From contig NC_030995.1 of assembly GCF_000149955.1 (NCBI RefSeq), positions 186,001 through 250,000 of the forward strand: 64,000 bases of DNA, read 5' to 3'. The number at the start of each line of letters is the position of its first letter. Within the stretch, counting starts at the first letter, position 1. Under the pieces are notes generated by a model, which saw only the letters and a list, made by a program, of their open reading frames with translations, had not been told where the DNA came from and ran no database searches. This stretch comes from Fusarium oxysporum f. sp. lycopersici 4287 (lineage: Eukaryota; Ascomycota; Sordariomycetes; Hypocreales; Nectriaceae). A program made the position numbers and the translations under genes. This document shows, in pieces, positions 10,781 through 22,700 of the stretch.

Positions 10781-11464
10781 TTAGACGGTGTGCTTGGGTG
10801 GCGCATAGGCTGGCACAGGCTCTTTTCGTCGTAGCATAGCGTCCCAGAGTGCAAGGCCAGTCTCGGCAAGGTGGATGATGAAGAAGGGGATTAAGTTGTA
10901 CTGCCAGCCTCGCATGAGACGCAGGTGATGTTCAATGTCGTTTCTCTCATTCGAGTTGGTGAGATCGAGTTTCAAGAATGCTGAGAACCAATTCTGAGGT
11001 GTCCATGACTGAAGGGGATATTTCTCATCATCGGCAAGACCCGCCGCAACACCAGGGTCGATACGTTGTCCGTTATGATTATTCGTAACAACAAAGGTGT
11101 AGATAAGAGCCGTGAGAGTAAGAAGTAAACTGAGGACGTTGAAGACCAGCCACGTGTTATAAAAGAATCGACTGAATTTTCCAGGGTTTGGTCTGTTGCG
11201 AAGAATCAAAGCGAGGATTCCTCCACATCCGATGAGGACAAATGCTGTTCCAGCTGCGCCGTTGCTGGTATGTCCCTGATCAACGATCAAGTTTGCAGGC
11301 TCGCCCTTGAGATTGTGTCTTGTACCGCGGTACTCAAAGGAAAAGGTTCCGCTGGCGTTGCCGTGTAGCCAACCGACCATACTTGAGATGAAGGAGAGTT
11401 CGATGATGGAAACCACCATGAGAAGCCCGAGGGCGACGTACAGCAACGGTCGTACGAAAGCCAT
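10781..11464 (-). CDS. Four-helix fungal membrane protein of unknown function
   Basis: Single-exon 227-residue protein. Hydrophobic helices lie at about residues 5-33, 68-88, 103-128 and 192-212. A polar loop of about 35 residues with one N-x-S sequon (NASG) follows helix 1, and a hydrophilic loop of about 60 residues lies between helices 3 and 4. The C-terminus is proline-rich and cytosolic-looking (RRKEPVPAYAPPKHTV). The topology is MARVEL-like, but I see no diagnostic motif. Codon use and the clean ATG in a CT/A-rich leader support a real gene. I do not recognise the family by name. Confidence 0.7.
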   Translation of the reverse strand: MAFVRPLLYVALGLLMVVSIIELSFISSMVGWLHGNASGTFSFEYRGTRHNLKGEPANLIVDQGHTSNGAAGTAFVLIGCGGILALILRNRPNPGKFSRFFYNTWLVFNVLSLLLTLTALIYTFVVTNNHNGQRIDPGVAAGLADDEKYPLQSWTPQNWFSAFLKLDLTNSNERNDIEHHLRLMRGWQYNLIPFFIIHLAETGLALWDAMLRRKEPVPAYAPPKHTV

Positions 11465-12199
11465 GATTTCTCAGTAAACAAAATTCTCTGAAAAATTAAA
11501 AAGAAAAGGGAAAATAAGCACTGAATCCTTTTTTTCAATTTGGCTTGGATTTGGGATTGGGAGATTATTTAAACTGCCGTGATGCCGAGCTCAGCCCTAC
11601 TAGTGCTGACATTTTCTCATCCCAACTCCACAGCGGTTAAAGCAGTCAGCGGAGGTGTTTTTACTGGCCAGCCCTGCAGTGGCTTGGCTTACGGAATAAC
11701 GTAAATAGGTGTAAGCGTGGAGTTGCAGGATTCACCATTGGTTTACACCGCCACTGATGCAAAGATGAGGGTTGGTGTCTGTAGATATACTCATGAGGCT
11801 TAGCTGACTCTGGTCTGGAGGGCTTCTTTATTTTAGTTAAACTATCGATAGTTTGCTGGATAGCTGCGGCGCTGGTATTTGTTTATCCAATTAGGTTGTT
11901 TTGAAACGGTGGTAAAAATGGATTTGTTCCGGCTTACTTCGAGTTGTCATGGACCCCAATTGTCATAATTGATATGGATGCGAAAGTGGCTCGGTGATTG
12001 CGCAAGGAAGGGTGGTATTCCGCTTATGTTGACGTGGCCACCATTTGGAGTCTTCTAGCAATATTTCCAGTTGATCATTATTTTTGCTTAGTGAGACGAG
12101 GTCAGCACTGTAGTCCAAGGTTGTATTCTCCTCAAACCTCATGACCGTCCAAGCCTGCTTTCAGGCAAGGAGTTTGCATCTATTGATAGTAGTTACCCG
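11465..12199. other. Intergenic region
   Basis: Promoter of the membrane-protein gene and the 3' flank of the histidine phosphatase gene. No coding signal, RNA gene or repeat was recognised. Confidence 0.5.
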
Positions 12200-12943
12200 T
12201 CAGCTTGACTGCCCTTGGCGAGTTTTCGGTTTCTCAGCTGGTATCAACACTGTCGGGCCAAAATCTTGCTCAAGCCCTGTATCTACGTTAACACCATGCC
12301 TTGCTTTGTCGACTTCTTCATTCGTGGCGAAGCGATATGATCGGTGTTCTACGTCATCAGCCAGGACCTCGGCATGTATTGGTACTCTTACCGCAAACAC
12401 TGAATCTATCGCCCTGCACCAGAAACGCAGCGATACCTCGGTGCGTGACGAGCATGATGTTTTTATAGCCCCCGGTCCTTGCAACATCTTTCAACCGCCG
12501 CCGAACTCTTTCGGCTCGTACCGTCGCATCATCCGGGGTATGCGTCGGAAAGTCCCACTTCTCCGGACAGGCTGAAAAGTCAAGGTTTGGAAACTTGTCT
12601 GCTAATTCTTTTCGTGAAATTCCCTTGTTGCAGGTTGCGTCGTGGGCCTCGCGGAGGTCTGGCCATACTTGGACGGGGGTTTTGGTGCTATGGAGAAGAT
12701 ACCGGAAGACGATGTACATTGTTTGTATGGTTCTTGTCATGGGTGATACGATTATTAGGTCTGGTTGTATTTTTATGGTTTGTTGGACGCTGCGTGCTTG
12801 ACGTGTTCCTAGATCTGTTAGGGGAGGGTCGCGGTGGGGATAGCCTCTTTCAACGCTGGGTTGTCAGCGAGGTGAGAGATGGGATGGAGGGTAAATTACT
12901 TGTGTAGAGCTTGGCCATGGCGTAAGATGTGAATTGTTGTCAT
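12200..12943 (-). CDS. Histidine phosphatase superfamily (phosphoglycerate-mutase-like) protein
   Basis: Predicted 218-residue cytosolic phosphatase. Three exons: 12943-12900, 12855-12392 and 12348-12200; both introns are short (44 and 43 bp). Without these splices the gene looks broken, with them the frame is continuous. Exon 1 gives the catalytic LRHGQALHN (nucleophile His in RHG), the second His of the fold lies in THRG, and DPPLTDLGTRQA and SPMTRTIQTM are family hallmarks. The C-terminal exon supplies HRSYRF. There is no signal peptide, unlike the second family member at 46995. Substrate unknown. Confidence 0.85.
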
Positions 12944-14291
12944 TTTTGGGTGGTTATCTGGTATGCATGCGTTGCTCTAATTGAAGATGGTTGCGATGGT
13001 GCCGTGAGGTGAGTGAGCAATGAGGGGTCTTGAAGTTTCACAAAGACGTCACGGTATTAGCGTGCTGGGCTGAGCTTAATTCAAGACCTCGAAGCTTGTA
13101 TTTTGTGCAAATGCTGACCGTAGACATTTCTTGGTATCAGAAGTAATATTCCTAAAGAAAACAGATCATATTATGTTGCATAAGTCAACATTGACAACCC
13201 TCGCCCGCTGAGACCTACAGCCCTGGATCAAAAGCCCGAGCCTCTGGGAGAGACAAGTGATGAACAGAAGCGGTTTGGCTCAACAACATCATGCAAGACT
13301 GGTTTGTGCAATCATTTGATGCCAAACGAACTAGAGAATGAACAATGCTCGTTGGACACGTCTCACATAGTATTGTTTCTAGAACCCCCCGTCGCGATGA
13401 ATGCGATCTTGCTCCTGCAGGGTAAGGCACTGCTTTACATGATGGTTTGTGTGCCATCTTGTGATTGACTTGCATGCTCTAAAAATCGGTGATTACAGTG
13501 AAGAAATTCTTACTAAATGGCCTGCTAAGCGTATCACGGTATTATGCACTTTTCCAAACATTTCTCTCTGTCTATAGTTAGACTGAAGTTTGATGCCCGT
13601 TACGCGCATAGCTGTCGGGGAACTTTAACGGCGTCCCCAATTTTGCTGCAACACGTTTGAGCCTGTAACCAGCTAAACAAACGATCATCTTCAATCGGCC
13701 CTTATTTCTCACAATTTAAAATCACGAAACCGATCCTCTATGCGAGTCTTGCCAAGAATGGTGGTTATTCCGGTTTTCGCTGGAGGTGGTTAGCGGATCT
13801 TCAATCTGAACCCTTACCTTACCCATGCGCGCTTGCGTGAGAGGGCCCTGGATCTTTTATTTTCCTTCCATTCCAAAAGCAATTCCCGCCCAATCCACAT
13901 TCGGCACCACAAACCAGGGGTTCAACTCCAGGATGCACCCTTTCACCACCATTTTTTCTTTACAGTACTGATGAGCACGACGATCCGATATTGAGATTCA
14001 CGAGAAGGGCAATCGAAAGAAACGAGACGAAAGAAACGGCGCTGAGCGCCTATAGGCGTATCGTCAAGCAAAACGAAACACCTAATCTCATCCCTCAAAC
14101 CCCCCCGCGTGGATTCACTGCGACGCTGCAATCCGCGTGCGGCTCTGGCGAAAACGCCAGTTGTTGGATCCTTCGACTGCCGATCATCACACACCCCTCG
14201 CCCTCCTTTAACGCACGGCTACCACGAAAAGAGACAACCACGCAATTAACCTTACTCCGTCGTGCCCCCCAGGGCCAGATCGTCACGAAAC
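12944..14291. other. Intergenic region (1.3 kb), promoter side of two genes
   Basis: Separates the divergent histidine phosphatase and the 14292 gene. An 86-codon open frame at 13215-13475 shows no domain, no sensible splicing and no coding bias I can detect. The last 400 bp are CA/CT-rich, like a fungal promoter and 5' leader. No RNA gene was recognised. Confidence 0.5.
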
Positions 14292-15585
14292 ATGCCTCCC
14301 AAAACACCGAATAACACGGGTACGCCCATCTTCTCGACCTCCATCTTCTCCTCCAACGCTGCTTCTCGTCCCACCACGCGCGACGGCCACGCCGTTGATC
14401 CTCTGAACACAACTATCCTCCCCAAGGACCGCAAAGCATCGTTCTCGCGAAAAGCATCGCTGTCGAGTAGGCGTGGGAGTTCGTTTGGGAACGGGCCTAA
14501 CGCTTTTGTCACGGATGCTACGGCGCCTCCTGCGCTGCCGGATTACGCGCTCTCTGCTGCTGCCAAGGTAGCGCCTAGGCCTGACGGCGTGGAAAGTGCG
14601 GCGGCGCCCGTGGAACCTCAGATGTTGAGTCGCAGTGCGACGGGGTCAACGACCCTTCATGGGGGGATCGTGCCGAATACGCCGATTGGGATAATGCCGA
14701 ATGGGGCGGTTGGGACGTCGGGAATGTGGCAGCAGAATGAGGCGGGTATCATGCACCATCATGTTACGGAGCTTGCGAATAAGCGCATCGCAACGTTGGA
14801 GTATTTGCGGAAAGCGTATGTTGGACCTTGAGCAAAACGGTTTGGGTAGAAGCTAACTGCGAAACAGACATGAAGGACGGATTTATTGGTTCAAGACGTA
14901 TCTCTTCGAAAAGACGGACCTCAATCGCATGCCCTCCCTCGATGCTCGAAAGCTTGGTCGCAAAGCAACGAACCATCTCCTCCTCGGCCTCTCCCTCCCG
15001 ACAATCATCGACCTGTACTCTTCCACATCGATCGAATTCCTCCGAAGTCTAAACTCGCTCCTCTCTGAGTTCGACTCCTTCCAACAACTCCACGGCGAAT
15101 CATCAACCGCTGCATCACTCACCCGCGCACGTCTCCCAAGCATGTTCCGTCGTCCAGGCGGTAAATCTCGTCGCTCAACATCAGCAGCTGACATGCACCC
15201 CATGGTCGACGAGATGGCTTCTCTGCCCGCAGCCGGTGGTCCAGCGCCCTCTGTCATGAACTTTGCAGCTGCTGAGACAGATCTCCTCCCTGGAGAAGAG
15301 TATACCTTTCTACTCACGCCTTCGTTGCCGTTTGACCCCGATTACTTTGAGACGTTCGCGACGCTGTGCGATGTGTTGATCGATTGCTACACGAGATTTC
15401 TGGCGTTGGTACCTTCACCTAGAGAGTGTTCTGCACCTGTCGCTGAACTCTTCACGAAAGCGGATTCGCGCGTGCGCAAGATAATCGTGCAAGGGATAGT
15501 ACGGGACTTTGAGGAGCAGAGTCGCAGCTATGTCAAGACAGAGGTGGCTAGTATTGGGAAGGTGGTTCTTGGAGGATTAATGTGA
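14292..15585 (+). CDS. Conserved fungal protein of unknown function
   Basis: Predicted 413-residue protein from two exons, 14292-14815 and 14868-15585, joined by a 52 bp intron (GTATGT...ACAG, branch GCTAAC). The first 150 residues are low-complexity Ser/Pro/Ala with basic serine motifs (RKASFSRKASLSSRRGSS), which look like kinase sites. The folded part begins at ELANKRIATLEYLRKAHEGRIYWF and contains helical, leucine-rich sequence (HLLLGLSLPTIIDLYSS). A second Ser/Arg-rich insert (FRRPGGKSRRSTSAAD) interrupts it before a C-terminal helical stretch. I chose the ATG at 14292 (AAACATGCC) because the frame upstream has only a GTG. The gene looks intact; I cannot name the family. Confidence 0.82.
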
Positions 15586-15782
15586 AATGGACTTTGATGC
15601 ATGGAGTTAGCTGGGACCGCGGTGTCCTCATCGGGTGCATGCTGGAGTTTGGTTCGTTCTTGATACGCATAATGGCACGAAGATATGAAGCGTCGGATAT
15701 CGTCATCTATTCAACTGTTTTGGGTTCCCTACAGCGGGTTCTGTACATGATAATACAATCCCTATGCTACAGTGTTGTACAT

Positions 15783-17127
15783 CTATTTCTTGCCATTGAG
15801 TTTCTCTTTGGCTTCTTCTTCGGCCATGAGGAGTTCAATATCCTTATTCACAAGCCAATCTTTTGCGCCGTCCATGATTCGATCTAGCTTTTCACCGCCC
15901 TCGAGAACATTCGGTAGGTCGTGCACGTCAACGCCTGCACGATGGTCGGTACATCGGTCTTGGTTGTAGTTGTACGTTCGGATCTTATCACCTCGTGTGA
16001 TCTGTGTCTTGGAGAGTACGCTGTTTCTTAGCTTAGAGGCTTCCTCTTCACGAGCTTCTCGTCTCTGATCTGCAATGCGTGAACGAAGCAATTTCCATGC
16101 TTCTTCACGATTACGCTGCTGCGAACGATGATCCTGCATCGACACAGTCGTACCAGTAGGCAAATGCGTCATTCGAATAGCAGACTCCGTCTTATTAACG
16201 TGTTGTCCTCCCGCACCTCTAGCTCGCATCGTCTCAATTTTGACCTCCTGCGGATTAACGTAGAAGTCACTCTCTGGATCGTCAAAGTCGATGTTTGCAG
16301 CGCCGTTCTCGGGGAACGAGGGCAGAACCCAGACTGCGACGGCGCTGGTGTGCACGCGGCCTTTGGTCTCGGTGCTGGGAATGCGCTGGACGCGGTGCAT
16401 GCCTGCTTCGCTGCGGAAGATGTCGAAGGCGCCTTGGTCGTGGACTTCGAGAATTGCTTCTTGGAGGGGGTTCTCGCCGGCTGATGAGGAGGAATCACCT
16501 GCTGTATCGGCAAATTCGTACTTTACTACTGTGTGGCGATAACCGCGTCGCATGCATAGCGCCTTGTACATTTTGAACAAAGTATCCATAAAGTACCGCC
16601 CTTCAAGACCACCAGGCCCAGGGCGGAATTCCAGCATGCATGGGAAATCGGCGAAGGGGTGGCGGGGCGTTAAGCTTGCTGAGAGTCTGCGGGCGAGGGA
16701 CTCGAGTTTTCCTGTTTCGGAGCTGAGTTCATCGCGGGCGATGGCAGCGAGATCGGCGTCTTGATCGGGGTCGTTGAGCATGGAGGTTAATTCGGCGACA
16801 GAGGCTTGGGAGGTCTGCCATGCTTTCAGCGCTTCAGCTACGCGAGACAATTCGCCGACGCGCTTAGCTATGGTAGAATCGAAGGAGTTGTTGAGGGTTT
16901 TCTGGAGGTCGTCGTGTTCGGTTGTGAGGGATTGGGCGCGCTGGAGGAGTGCGGGTGCGAGGAGTGGTGAGGCATCTGTGGTGGTTAGCGGGGGCACTTT
17001 GGGGGGGGGGGGGGGGGGGATTGAGAGGGGAGGACTAACCATTGGTTGCGAAGCGCACGAATTGGCGCATGTGAGAGCGTGTTAATACTCTTGTGCAGGT
17101 TCGGCATATCCATGGTGTTGGGGACAT
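15783..17127 (-). CDS. MRF1: Mitochondrial peptide chain release factor 1
   Basis: Class I release factor terminating mitochondrial translation at UAA/UAG. 426 residues from two exons: 17127-17040 (an Arg-rich targeting presequence, no acidic residues in the first 28) and 16975-15783. The motif RIPSTETKGRVHTS carries the PxT stop-codon discriminator, and GAGGQHVNKTESAIRMTHLPTG carries the GGQ that triggers peptidyl-tRNA hydrolysis. The conserved RTYNYNQDR box follows. The intron (16976-17039, branch GCTAAC) contains 19 consecutive C on the coding strand. Reading through it would give a spurious proline-rich N-terminus, so the spliced start is preferred. The C-terminus is lysine-rich. Confidence 0.93.
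17001..17019 (+). repeat. G19 homopolymer in the MRF1 intron
   Basis: Nineteen consecutive G on the plus strand (C on the coding strand), between donor and branch point of the MRF1 intron. Its length is likely to vary between isolates and sequencing runs. Confidence 0.95.
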
Positions 17128-17309
17128 GCTGAGGAGGGGTGGTGATGTTGGGTTTTGGAGGAATTTGGTGGTTGTGAAATTTTAGAGGCAATCATTGGAT
17201 GCCGGGATCTAGCGGGCATACAATTGTGCGAAGTACAACACAACACCTCAAGATGATTATGGTTCAATTTTATGTCTATAATAACAGATTATTTCTATAG
17301 TGTTCTAAA

Positions 17310-18685
17310 TCATTGCTTTTGTCTAGCCTCAGCTCTTTTCGCAGCATACAACAACCCCATCCCCAAAATCATACTCGACCCTCCCCAAATCTGCGCCGCC
17401 AAATAGCTCCCGCCCGTAGCTTGCATCAACTTCCCAGCCAAAGGCGACCCCGTCAACGCCGCAAAACTAATAATCGAGAAGATCATTCCAATTCTTGTCC
17501 CGGCTTTACTCAAATCTGGTGTAAGACTCGCACAGCAGGAAGGGAAGAGACTTTGTATCGCGGCGCCGAAATAGCCAAATACGCTGACCCAGATGAACAT
17601 TCCTGTTAGGGAGGAGACCTGTGACCAGAGATAGAGACATAGTGAGGCTGAGAAGATTGTGGGTATGAAGACGGGAATGGCGCCGAAGAGGCGGTCGGCG
17701 AGAAAGGCGGATATCATGCGGCCTGGGATACCGACGGCGTTTATGACGATGAGGATTAGGAATGAGTCTGAGCCTGAGCCAGAGAGTTTGTCTGTTGTGT
17801 ATTGACGAGCCTGGCATCATCAGCACGTATCACGGTGGTCAATTGGGTTAAACTTACATAGTTGTAGGAGATCCATGTTGGCCACAAGGTAAAGAACATT
17901 GCCGCAGCAAAGAGGACATACGCTGGCTCCTTGAACGCAGCCCATTCAACAAGCGGCCCAGCTTTCCTCGCCTTGAGTCTCGTCTTCGCAATGATCATGA
18001 TAATCATTGACGACACAGCAACCACCAATCCCATAACTCTCACCGTCCAGCGGAACCCGATCTTGGGGAGAAGTTGTTGTGCAATCAGCGGAAACACAAT
18101 TCCTCCTGTGCCAGCACCACATGCACCAGCTGAGATCGCAATAGTCTTCTTGGTCGTAAAATACGTCGACATGTTTGCTATTGTCGGTGCGAAAATGATT
18201 CCATTACCGAGACCTTGGCAGATTCCTTGGGCAAGAAGGACTTGCCAGTATGACGATGCGATACTGGTCATAAAGATGGCTAATATTTGCAAGAAGAGGC
18301 CGACTGCTAGTGCAGTACGGTAATACCCTGCGTCGAAAGCTCGGCCGGAGAATGTGCCGATGAAGAAAATGAGACAGACTTCTAAGCTGCCGATCCAAGA
18401 GATTGTTGAGGGTGGAAGTGAGAATTGGGATTCGTAGTAGGGCTGGAAGATGCCGAAGCTGATGAGATATCCCCATGAGTTGAAAGCGACGAGATGGCCT
18501 GTTACGACTTGCAGCCAGGCTTGTAAGCCACCATCTGGAGGTTCACCTGGGTCTTCTGTTGTGCAAGCTTGAATCTCTTCGTCGCCTTGGCTTGGTGTTG
18601 AAGCAGCATCATCTTGGGGTTTTTCATCACTGAGGGGTTCATCGCGGAGCGTGGGACAGACGCTATCTGAAGTATCGACGGCCAT
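17310..18685 (-). CDS. MFS monocarboxylate transporter-like (MCT family) protein
   Basis: Predicted 442-residue, 12-helix carrier from two exons (18685-17858 and 17810-17310) separated by a 47 bp intron. An acidic 50-residue N-terminal tail precedes the family hallmark EPPDGGLQAWLQVV at helix 1, followed by NSWGYLISFGIFQ. The intron falls between helices 7 and 8 and is phase 0 (SYNY|ARQYT). Fungal members transport monocarboxylates, riboflavin or other small acids, but most are uncharacterised, so the substrate is unknown. The C-terminus ends soon after the last helix (AKRAEARQKQ). Confidence 0.9.
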
Positions 18686-19737
18686 TTTGACGCAACAATG
18701 AAGAGCTGACCATAGTGAGGAGTGGTGAAGGATACGATGGGTGTTTTATGTATTAGCGATGCTGGGGTCGGGGTTGAGGCGGGAATGTTTGCGGCCCGCG
18801 GGGTTCATCCTCCGATGGAGCAGATCTTCCCGGCATCTGGATACTCGGCCGGACGGTTGTGGGGGAGTTGATTGGAGGGGGATGGACAAATTACTATGGA
18901 TGGAGGTGTTGTAAGACGTGATGTAGATATTTGTTTATAAATCAGGATTTTGCTTTGGCTTGTTAATAAAAGGGCGTAAGGTCATCAGAATGCTGCTGTT
19001 GCTTGAATGTAAGTATCGTGAAGCAAATTGCATGATCAGTCTCCTCCATTAGACCGAGGCTCAGGAAGGGGTTCCAGTCAATTCGTATACCGTTGTCATA
19101 AGTAGAGTATTTAAAACTCATCAGTGCCGTGACCCAGTTTCAATTGTGCTATAATAGCATAGAAAACAATTGATCTCGTGCCAGTTCAATGATGGCACTG
19201 CGTCTGCAGGTGTCTCGATATTTATGTCAACCCCAACGTTACCAGTCAATCCTCTTACAAACTTCAACCACCTCAGCCCTACAAGTTACACATGCGACTC
19301 ATTCAGGCGTGATCGGCGTTACTTGCCGCGGTTTGGCTTAGAAATGACACATTTCTCAATCTCAAACGGTGGATTCTGGTGGTTATGTCGGTAATATCGG
19401 CAACGTAGGAAATGCCGGGAGCTAAGGAAATAACGGGACAGAGGGTCCATTTTGACAGAGGCTGGTACTCATGACTCAGAACAGAGACAGAATAGTTCTT
19501 TACATGAATAGTGACTCAAATGTGATCTGATAATCGCCGAGGCACTCAAATGGCGGGTAGAGAGCGTAATGTATTGACGATGTGCTATTGAGCTTCCTAC
19601 AAGTCTAATATCGACACTCAATGATTGCTATTCTAAGTAAAAGTAAAAAACCCAAACCAGTCTATAGTACTTCTCTAAAACAAATCCTTGTACCAAAAAT
19701 AAAAATAAAAAAAAAGAGCCGAAGCTCGATTGTGCAT
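18686..19737. other. Intergenic region (1.05 kb)
   Basis: Promoter of the monocarboxylate carrier and the 3' flank of the ABC transporter. A purine/pyrimidine-skewed stretch and an A-rich run (about 19690-19715) lie near the ABC stop. No gene or RNA was recognised. Confidence 0.5.
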
Positions 19738-22700
19738 CTACTCCTGCTTCTTCTTGTTCTTGTTCTTGGGCATGCGAACAAGCCAGTACAGGAACAGAGC
19801 TCCCGCAATGTTGACAACAATGTACACCATTCCGATACCAAAGTCCCTCCATCGGTGCTCGTAGCTCGCGCTGATAGCCTTGAGGAACGTGTTGGTGGAC
19901 TTGATGGAGCAGAATCGACAGTCAGATGTCGCGTCGGGGTTGAAGACGTAGCCACCAGCCTTGTCGGCGAACTTCTGGAGATATTCTCCGCAGGTTGTAC
20001 CGTTGAGAGGCTGCATGACCGTGTACTCGTTAGCCGCGCACGTAACCTCCGTGTTAGCTATACCCGTCGACAAAATCGCCGAGACGAGATACGTAAACGG
20101 CGATACTCGATACATCCAGATCCAGAAGCCGGGCATGTTATCGGGCGAGGCCAAGACACCACAGAAGAACAGGCACATCATGAAGATAACGTTGGCAAGG
20201 TTACCGCCAGCCTCAGCAGTGTCGGTGATGGCGATACACATGTGGGCAAAGGTACACGTGAAGACGAGGAACTGCCAGAAGAGAAGCCACATGAGAGCAC
20301 CGCGCTCGGCAGTCTGGCCAGCTGCTTCGGCGTTCTTCTGGAAGCCGACTGGGTAGTAGATGCAGACGAACATGAAGACGGACATGAGACTGTTCCAGGG
20401 GATCTCGGCAAAGACTTGGGAGAGCATGAAGACTTTCCAGCTGTAGGTCTTGGAAGGACGTTCGCGAACTTCGTAGAGAGAGCGTTGGGTGACGAAGTGA
20501 GGCATCTAGAGAAGTTAGTGAGTGTTGGACGTAGGGGGAGTAAGGAGGACTAACCTGCATCTGAACCAATTGACCAAAGACTGTGAGGACCTGGAAGATG
20601 GCAAACATCTGGTTCTGCAAGCCCTGAATTGAAAGAGGAGCGTTGAGGAAGACGAGACCGATGAAGAGACCAACTTGGATACACAGAGCAGCCTTGGAGT
20701 AGATGTATGAAGGAGTGCGCCAGTACTGCTGGAAGACACGGAGACTAGCAATGCGAAGCTGCTCCCAGAAAGGCGCAGCGAATTCCCGGTACGACTCAGA
20801 GTTCTTGTCGTGAGGTTCATTGTGAGCACTGCCCTCGGTCTTGAGACGTTGAAGCTCAGTCTGAACCTCCTGATACTCAGGACTCTGTCGCCAAGTTTGA
20901 TGCCAATCGATCTCAGTGTGTGAACCAGGCGCAGCGCCAATGACCTCAAGCATCCACTCAGCAGGGTTGTCACCCTTGGGGCAAGGATCAGAACCGTTCT
21001 TGACGAAGTAGTTGGTTAGAGTCTCAGAGTTCTCGCCGATGTCGCCAAAGTAGATGGTGCGTCCACCCTTGGCGAGGAAGAGAAGACGGTCGAAGCGCTG
21101 GAAGAGCATTGCGGACGGTTGGTGGATGGTACACAGGATAGACTGGCCTGCCTTGGAGAGCTTCTCGAGGAGGTCGAGAATGGCCCAGGACGTCTGCGAG
21201 TCAAGACCGGAAGTAGGTTCGTCGACGAAGAGGAGCAGGGGAGGCTTGGCGGCGAGCTCAACGCCGATGGTGAGACGCTTGCGCTGTTCTACGTTGAGAC
21301 CCTCGCCGAGGACACCGACGACGGCGTCGGCATACTCTTGCATGTCGAGCAGCTTGATGACTTCGTCGACATAGGCGATCTTCTCGGCGCGGGGGGTAGA
21401 GGCGGGCTGGCGGAGGAGGGCGGAGAATGTAAGGGCTTCACGAACGGTGCTGGTCTCGAGATGAAGATCTTGCTGTTGCACGTAACCTGTCTTTCGCTGG
21501 AACGATGAATCGCGGATTTTGCCGTCAACGAGCATTTCACCTGTGATGACGCCCATTGAGATTCGATCGGCGAGACAGTCGAGGAGAGTAGTCTTTCCGG
21601 CACCGGATACACCCATAAGAGCAGTTAATGTTCCTGGCTTGACCCATCCGTCAACGTTGTCGAGAATTCGTCGTGGTTCACCCTTGATCTTGATGTCGTA
21701 GCAGACGTTGTTCCAGTGGAAGACGCTAGTGGATCCTTGGATGTTGGCAGCCTCGTTGTTGAACTTCTCAGCAGTGGGAACAGGGCCAGAAACAGCGGAC
21801 TCGGGATCGGATTTGCTCTTGGTGGAAGCGGGGAGGTGGCCGTGACGGAAGACGAGGACTTCACCCTTTGACTTCTTGGCGGAGATGTACTCGGTAGCGA
21901 CGATGTAGACGATGTGGTTGAAGATGGTCATGGCGATGAGGATACCGACGTTGCGCCACTTGTGGGCGTGGTAGTACTTGTACTGAGTGTTTAGGTAGCG
22001 ATCGCCGTTGATGAAGCTCTCGCCAGGAATGCTGCCGACAGTGGAACAAGCTCGGTTGAGACCGCCGACGTCTTCATAGCCAGAGACTAAGTTGCTGGGG
22101 ATGAAGGCTGTGCAGGTAAAGTTGCGACCGGAGAATTCGTTGACCATGAGGGACTCGAAGGCGTAGGCTACTGGATCGAGGTAATTGATCCATCGACACC
22201 AGCCGAGCATGTAGTCCGTTGGGATGACGAAGCCGGCGAAGATGACGAGGGCGAGGATCAGCAGCGAAGCGGGAACCATGGCCTGTGAGAGTGTACGAGA
22301 GAGTGAAGCACTAAACCTGTCAGTCGTGAATCATTTAGGGATGATGTGAAGGGAGACTTACATAGATCGGAAAATACCAGACATGGCGAGGACCATGATG
22401 AACGAAACAAGGAGGTAGAAAAAGAACGCCCCCGCATCCCTGTTAAGGTTCGTCATGAAATAAAGAGTGACATTGAACAGAATACTATTACTGATCTTAT
22501 ACGGCATATCAACCAAGATCGAAGCAAACGCCTCAGCAGAAGCGTGGTAGAAGGCATAGCGTGAGTGTTTCTCAACAATAGGTCGTTGGGAGTACTGCGT
22601 CAGAATCTCAAGGGCAGAAGCGAAAGCGTTCATGAGCACGGCAAGGAAGAGAACAGCACCACGCTTAAAGAAGTCGCTCGTCGTGGGCTTCATGTTGTAG

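Noticed and set aside
12357..12943. Histidine phosphatase judged frameshifted at first reading
   Set aside because: Two short introns (12856-12899 and 12349-12391) restore a continuous frame with all catalytic motifs, so it is called intact.
19621..20553. 310-codon plus-strand frame over the ABC transporter 3' end
   Set aside because: Antisense to a clearly recognised PDR exon 3 and crosses its intron; no motif.
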